Source of the DNA: Symbiodinium natans
Lineage: Eukaryota > Sar > Dinophyceae > Suessiales > Symbiodiniaceae
Reading direction: 5' to 3'
Length of the DNA stretch: 64,000 nucleotides
NCBI GenBank assembly: GCA_905221605.1
Contig: CAJNDS010002273.1
Span: 310,001-374,000, forward strand
This document shows positions 61,454 to 64,000 of this stretch, piece after piece. Numbering within the stretch: position 1 is the first letter of the stretch; every line of letters starts with the position of its first letter. The translations under genes and the position numbers were made by a program. The notes beneath the pieces are model-generated. The model had not been told where the DNA came from and ran no database searches. It was given only the letters and a program-made list of their open reading frames with translations.

Positions 61454-63735
61454 CTGTGCCACAGCTCGCTGAGCTCCCAATACAGTGCCAGAAACCCAGA
61501 CGCCCGTCCTCCAGCCCTTTTCGTGAAACCCTCAGGCTTGACTCAGTTTCGGTAAGCCTTAGCTGCTTAGCTCGGCGATGGCTTGCATGGCCCTGCTCTG
61601 GTGTCTATGTGAGCTCAGATTACCTTGTTTGCTGCACACAAGCACGCATGTTCTTGCTTTATTCCTTTCTGTTGCTGTCTTGCTGTTTTGAATGGGGCAA
61701 GGGGAGGTTTACCCCCCCCTGCCGGCCCCGGTTGCTGGGGACAACTTCTGAGCCCGAAAAGGCATGGGACCACGCGTGACCGCTACAACTGAACTCTCTT
61801 TACTGTTTTCCTTCCTCCTTCCTCCTTCCTTCCTTCCTTGCTTGCTTGCGTTCTTTCTGTCTTTCCTTCTTTCTTTCATACTGCGCACTTGACCCCTCCC
61901 CATTGGGAGGGTCTGGCGTACCGGCCCTCGACCTGCTGAGTGCGCCGGGATTCCCGCCTGTCTCTCTCCCCCTCCTTGCCTTCTTGATGCAACAGTCGGC
62001 CTGAAACAAGTGCGCACGTGATGCTTTTCCCATAGATTTTCGGAACTCCCAGGCCCTGGCCCCTAAACCCTAAACCCTAAACCCTAAGCCCTGAGGTCCA
62101 TGGCTCTCATCGGCTTAGCAAGATGTGCGCCTGGCGCCTGACTGCTCACATTGGCCAGTAGTCGTATCGGCTGTTGCCGACTTGCGGGCTCTCTCTAAGA
62201 CTCTATATGTCTATACATATATATATATACATATATTGGTATATATCTTTTTTGTCTATATATCTATATATCTATATATCTATATATCTATATATCTATA
62301 TATCTATATATCTATATATCTATATATCTATATATCTATATATATATATATCTATATATATATATATCTACCTATATATATATATATTTATTTATTTATT
62401 TTGTCAAGGAGGAGTTCCATAGTTACTCCGTATGCTAAGACTAAGCCCTCCGATGTGGCTGCGTCATACGGGCAGGCTGCTGCTCGCGCAGCTGCCGCAG
62501 CTGCTCCCGCAGGCGATGGGCCTCTGCCTTCTGAACTCAACTCTCGAAAAGAATGGATGTTGTGGGGGGTTTAGGGTTTAGGGTTTATCCTGATCTGACT
62601 TATCTGACCTAACAGGATCTATCAAGCCGACGCCCCGAGCACCTCAGAGGGTCTGTCCAGCGCCTCTTGTCGGAGCTCTTCCACCATCCTCCTGGACGCC
62701 AAAGCTTCGAAGAAATCACGGGGATGCACACCCGAACTAAACCCTGAACCCTGAACCCTGAACCCTGAACCCTAAACCCTAAACCCTAAACCCTGACCCG
62801 ATGCTAGGGGGTGCCAAGTTGCTGCAAGCTCTCGATGTGGTACTGGGAAGCATCCCTCGCCGCGCGCTCTTGCTCGAGCTGCCTGTGCACTTGCTGAGCA
62901 CAAGGCTCCAATCGCGGGGATATTTAGGGTTACTTCATATAGGGGGTCGGAATGATTGCTGATAATATTCCCTTATGGTCCCTGGATAACTATACTACAA
63001 TAGCCCCCCAAACCCGATTCTTTCGAAAGAATCGTGAATGGAGGATCTAAGCGACATCCCATTTGTTGGGATACCAAGGCACCGGAGCAGGCCCTGAACT
63101 TCAAGAGCACGCTGCTCGTCTGCCTGCGCAGCACAAGTTGACAGCTGATGCCTTGAAAACAGCCTTTTTGCTTCTTGAAGAAAAAACAAAGGGGAGCATT
63201 TGGGAAGCATCCCCAAAACGCCATAACGCCAACAAGAAAGGCCTTCCTTCTGCCCGCCTTGCGAAGCGCAGAAGTGGCCCTCTCGCGCAGCGTAGCAATC
63301 TCTTGATCCTGCGCTGGGTCAAGCTCCATCCTCAAGCCCGATCTGCGCAAAGCCCCTAAACACTCTACCCTAAACCCTAAACCCTAAACCCTAAACCCTA
63401 AACCCTAAACCCTAAACCCTAAACCCTAAACCCTAAACTCTCCTTGACCGCCTCCAGTTGCCGGAGCCGAGCTTCGAAGAGCGCCGAGGCTTTCTGGACT
63501 CCCAGCGCCAGCTCCTCGAACGTTGCATCCCAAGCCCAGCCAGCGTTTAGGGTTTAGGGTTTAGGGTTTAGGGTTTAGGGTTTAGGGTTTAGGGTTTAGG
63601 GTTTAGGGTTTAGGGTTTAGGGTTTAGGGTTTAGGGTTTAGGGTTTAGGGTTTAGGGTTTAGGGTCCTGCTGCTTGATGTGGCTCATGGGACGCAGCATC
63701 CTTCTCAGCGCTGCCGGACTGTTCTTGTTTTGAAC
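61380..63735 (-). CDS. coiled-coil protein gene (several exons)
   Basis: Minus-strand exons at 63439-63514, 63258-63342, 63093-63123, 62815-62893, 62643-62704 and 61380-61453 are all Glu/Lys/Arg/Gln/Leu-rich with heptad spacing, and two of the joins (62815|62704 and 62643|next) keep frame. A charged segment at 63,670-63,735 ([18 protein letters not shown]) may be an upstream exon, and the exons at 60.6 and 60.2 kb may be downstream ones. The product is probably a long rod-like cytoplasmic or cytoskeletal protein. Because coiled coils carry little family information, I do not name it. The gene continues off the right edge. Confidence 0.7.
61700..61885 (+). repeat. pyrimidine-rich tract
   Basis: CCTTCCTT/CTTTCTTT tract (61,803-61,880). 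Confidence 0.9.
62063..62095 (-). repeat. short telomere-like tract
   Basis: Four and a half CCCTAAA units. Confidence 0.9.
62215..62402 (+). repeat. (TCTATATA)n microsatellite
   Basis: An 8-bp unit repeated about 11 times (62,257-62,345) inside a longer AT tract. Confidence 0.95.
62643..62704 (-). CDS. coiled-coil exon
   Basis: 62 nt, acceptor TCGAAG|CT and donor TCTGAG|GTGCTC. It reads [20 protein letters not shown] and completes the codon left open by the 62,815 exon. Confidence 0.7.
62740..62797 (-). repeat. telomere-like tract with CCCTGAA block
   Basis: About five CCCTGAA units followed by three CCCTAAA. It lies in the intron between two coiled-coil exons. Confidence 0.95.
62815..62893 (-). 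CDS. coiled-coil exon
   Basis: 79 nt, acceptor GCTCAG|CAA and GC donor (CTTG|GCACCC). It reads [20 protein letters not shown] then ESLQQL. Confidence 0.75.
63093..63123 (-). CDS. coiled-coil micro-exon
   Basis: 31 nt, acceptor GCGCAG|GCA and GC donor (CAGG|GCCTGC). It reads [10 protein letters not shown]. Confidence 0.6.
63258..63342 (-). CDS. coiled-coil exon
   Basis: 85 nt, acceptor GCGCAG|A and GC donor (CGCAAG|GCGGGC). It reads [20 protein letters not shown] then RATSALRK. Confidence 0.75.
63363..63438 (-). repeat. interstitial telomere-like tract
   Basis: Eleven CCCTAAA units. On the minus strand it reads GTTTAGGG..., and the GT donor of the next exon is the first base pair of the tract. 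Confidence 0.95.
63439..63514 (-). CDS. coiled-coil exon abutting telomere-like tract
   Basis: 76 nt, acceptor TTCGAG|GAG and donor GAGA|GTTTAGGG. It reads [20 protein letters not shown] then EAVKE. The 5' splice site is formed by the telomere-like tract. Confidence 0.75.
63546..63665 (+). repeat. interstitial telomere-like tract, long
   Basis: About 17 regular TTTAGGG units. Confidence 0.97.
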
Positions 63736-63943
63736 AAGCCTAGGTGGGCTTGCTTAGTGCCATGGCTCCGGTGCGTGGGCTCTTTCTGTCCCTTGTGTTC
63801 TTCACGTGTATGGCTGTGTTACCGACACTCTCTGCACTGTCAGCCGTCTAGATGCAACGACTGTGCACATTATGGCCATCCAGGCGGGGGGGGCTCAAAG
63901 AGGCACTGGCAAGGGCTGCGGAGCCAAAGTGGGATGGAAATAC

Positions 63944-63960
63944 GCACACACACACACACA
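63944..63960 (+). repeat. (AC)n microsatellite
   Basis: Eight AC units near the right edge. From 63.74 kb to the end nothing else is recognised. Confidence 0.95.
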
Positions 63961-64000
63961 CCCACCTTACCTCGCCTCCTAAAGGTCCCAGAAGTGCAAA

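Noticed and set aside
1-64000. CRISPR arrays, bacterial operons, organelle genes or rRNA
   Set aside because: The repeats are tandem telomere-like or simple, without spacers. No compact operons or rRNA motifs are present.
1-64000. True chromosome end or subtelomere
   Set aside because: Tracts are short, in both orientations and interspersed with split genes, with no terminal array at either edge.

Overview
The window looks like nuclear DNA of a dinoflagellate, probably a Suessiales/Symbiodiniaceae-type genome. Three independent signs agree. Arabidopsis-type telomere repeat (TTTAGGG/CCCTAAA) occurs as more than 60 short interstitial tracts in both orientations. The genes are broken into exons of about 30 to 145 nt whose introns use GT, and very often GC, donors with AG acceptors. 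Nearly every convincing exon lies on the minus strand, as expected of dinoflagellate one-directional gene arrays. There is no long intact reading frame; most 60-250 codon open frames here are chance frames or repeat translations. Exon ends were placed by eye from splice dinucleotides and phase agreement; no search or transcript was available.

Layout, right to left, in the direction of transcription. About 63.7-60.2 kb: exons of a coiled-coil protein. 58.7-46.3 kb: scattered exons of unrecognised proteins, broken by a large repeat field (57.0-52.2 kb: triplet repeats, G-runs, 100-400 bp duplications and a 21-bp minisatellite). 44.1-38.8 kb: further unrecognised exons. 36.0-35.0 kb: a membrane-protein exon followed by three soluble exons. 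33.6-29.9 kb: another gene, with a convincing C-terminal exon. 29.1-24.45 kb: exons of a gene with two transmembrane exons and a stop. 24.0-21.0 kb: isolated exons. 20.65-5.69 kb: a kinesin motor gene (eight exons recognised, carrying GQTGSGKT, GLIPR and LEIYNE). 17.2-6.97 kb: a multi-pass membrane protein with a Cys-rich, ShK-like C-terminal part, lying wholly inside the roughly 11-kb gap between kinesin exons 4 and 5 on the same strand. 3.04-0.53 kb: a voltage-gated cation channel repeat (S1-S4 recognised), continuing off the left edge.

The most unusual points are the same-strand nesting of the membrane-protein gene inside the kinesin gene; the density and two-way orientation of telomere-like tracts, including homogenised variant blocks; several families of about 100-130 bp terminal-inverted-repeat elements with two or more copies here; and a 14-nt match to the dinoflagellate spliced leader at 11,897-11,910. 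No rRNA, convincing tRNA, CRISPR array, prokaryotic gene or viral gene was seen.
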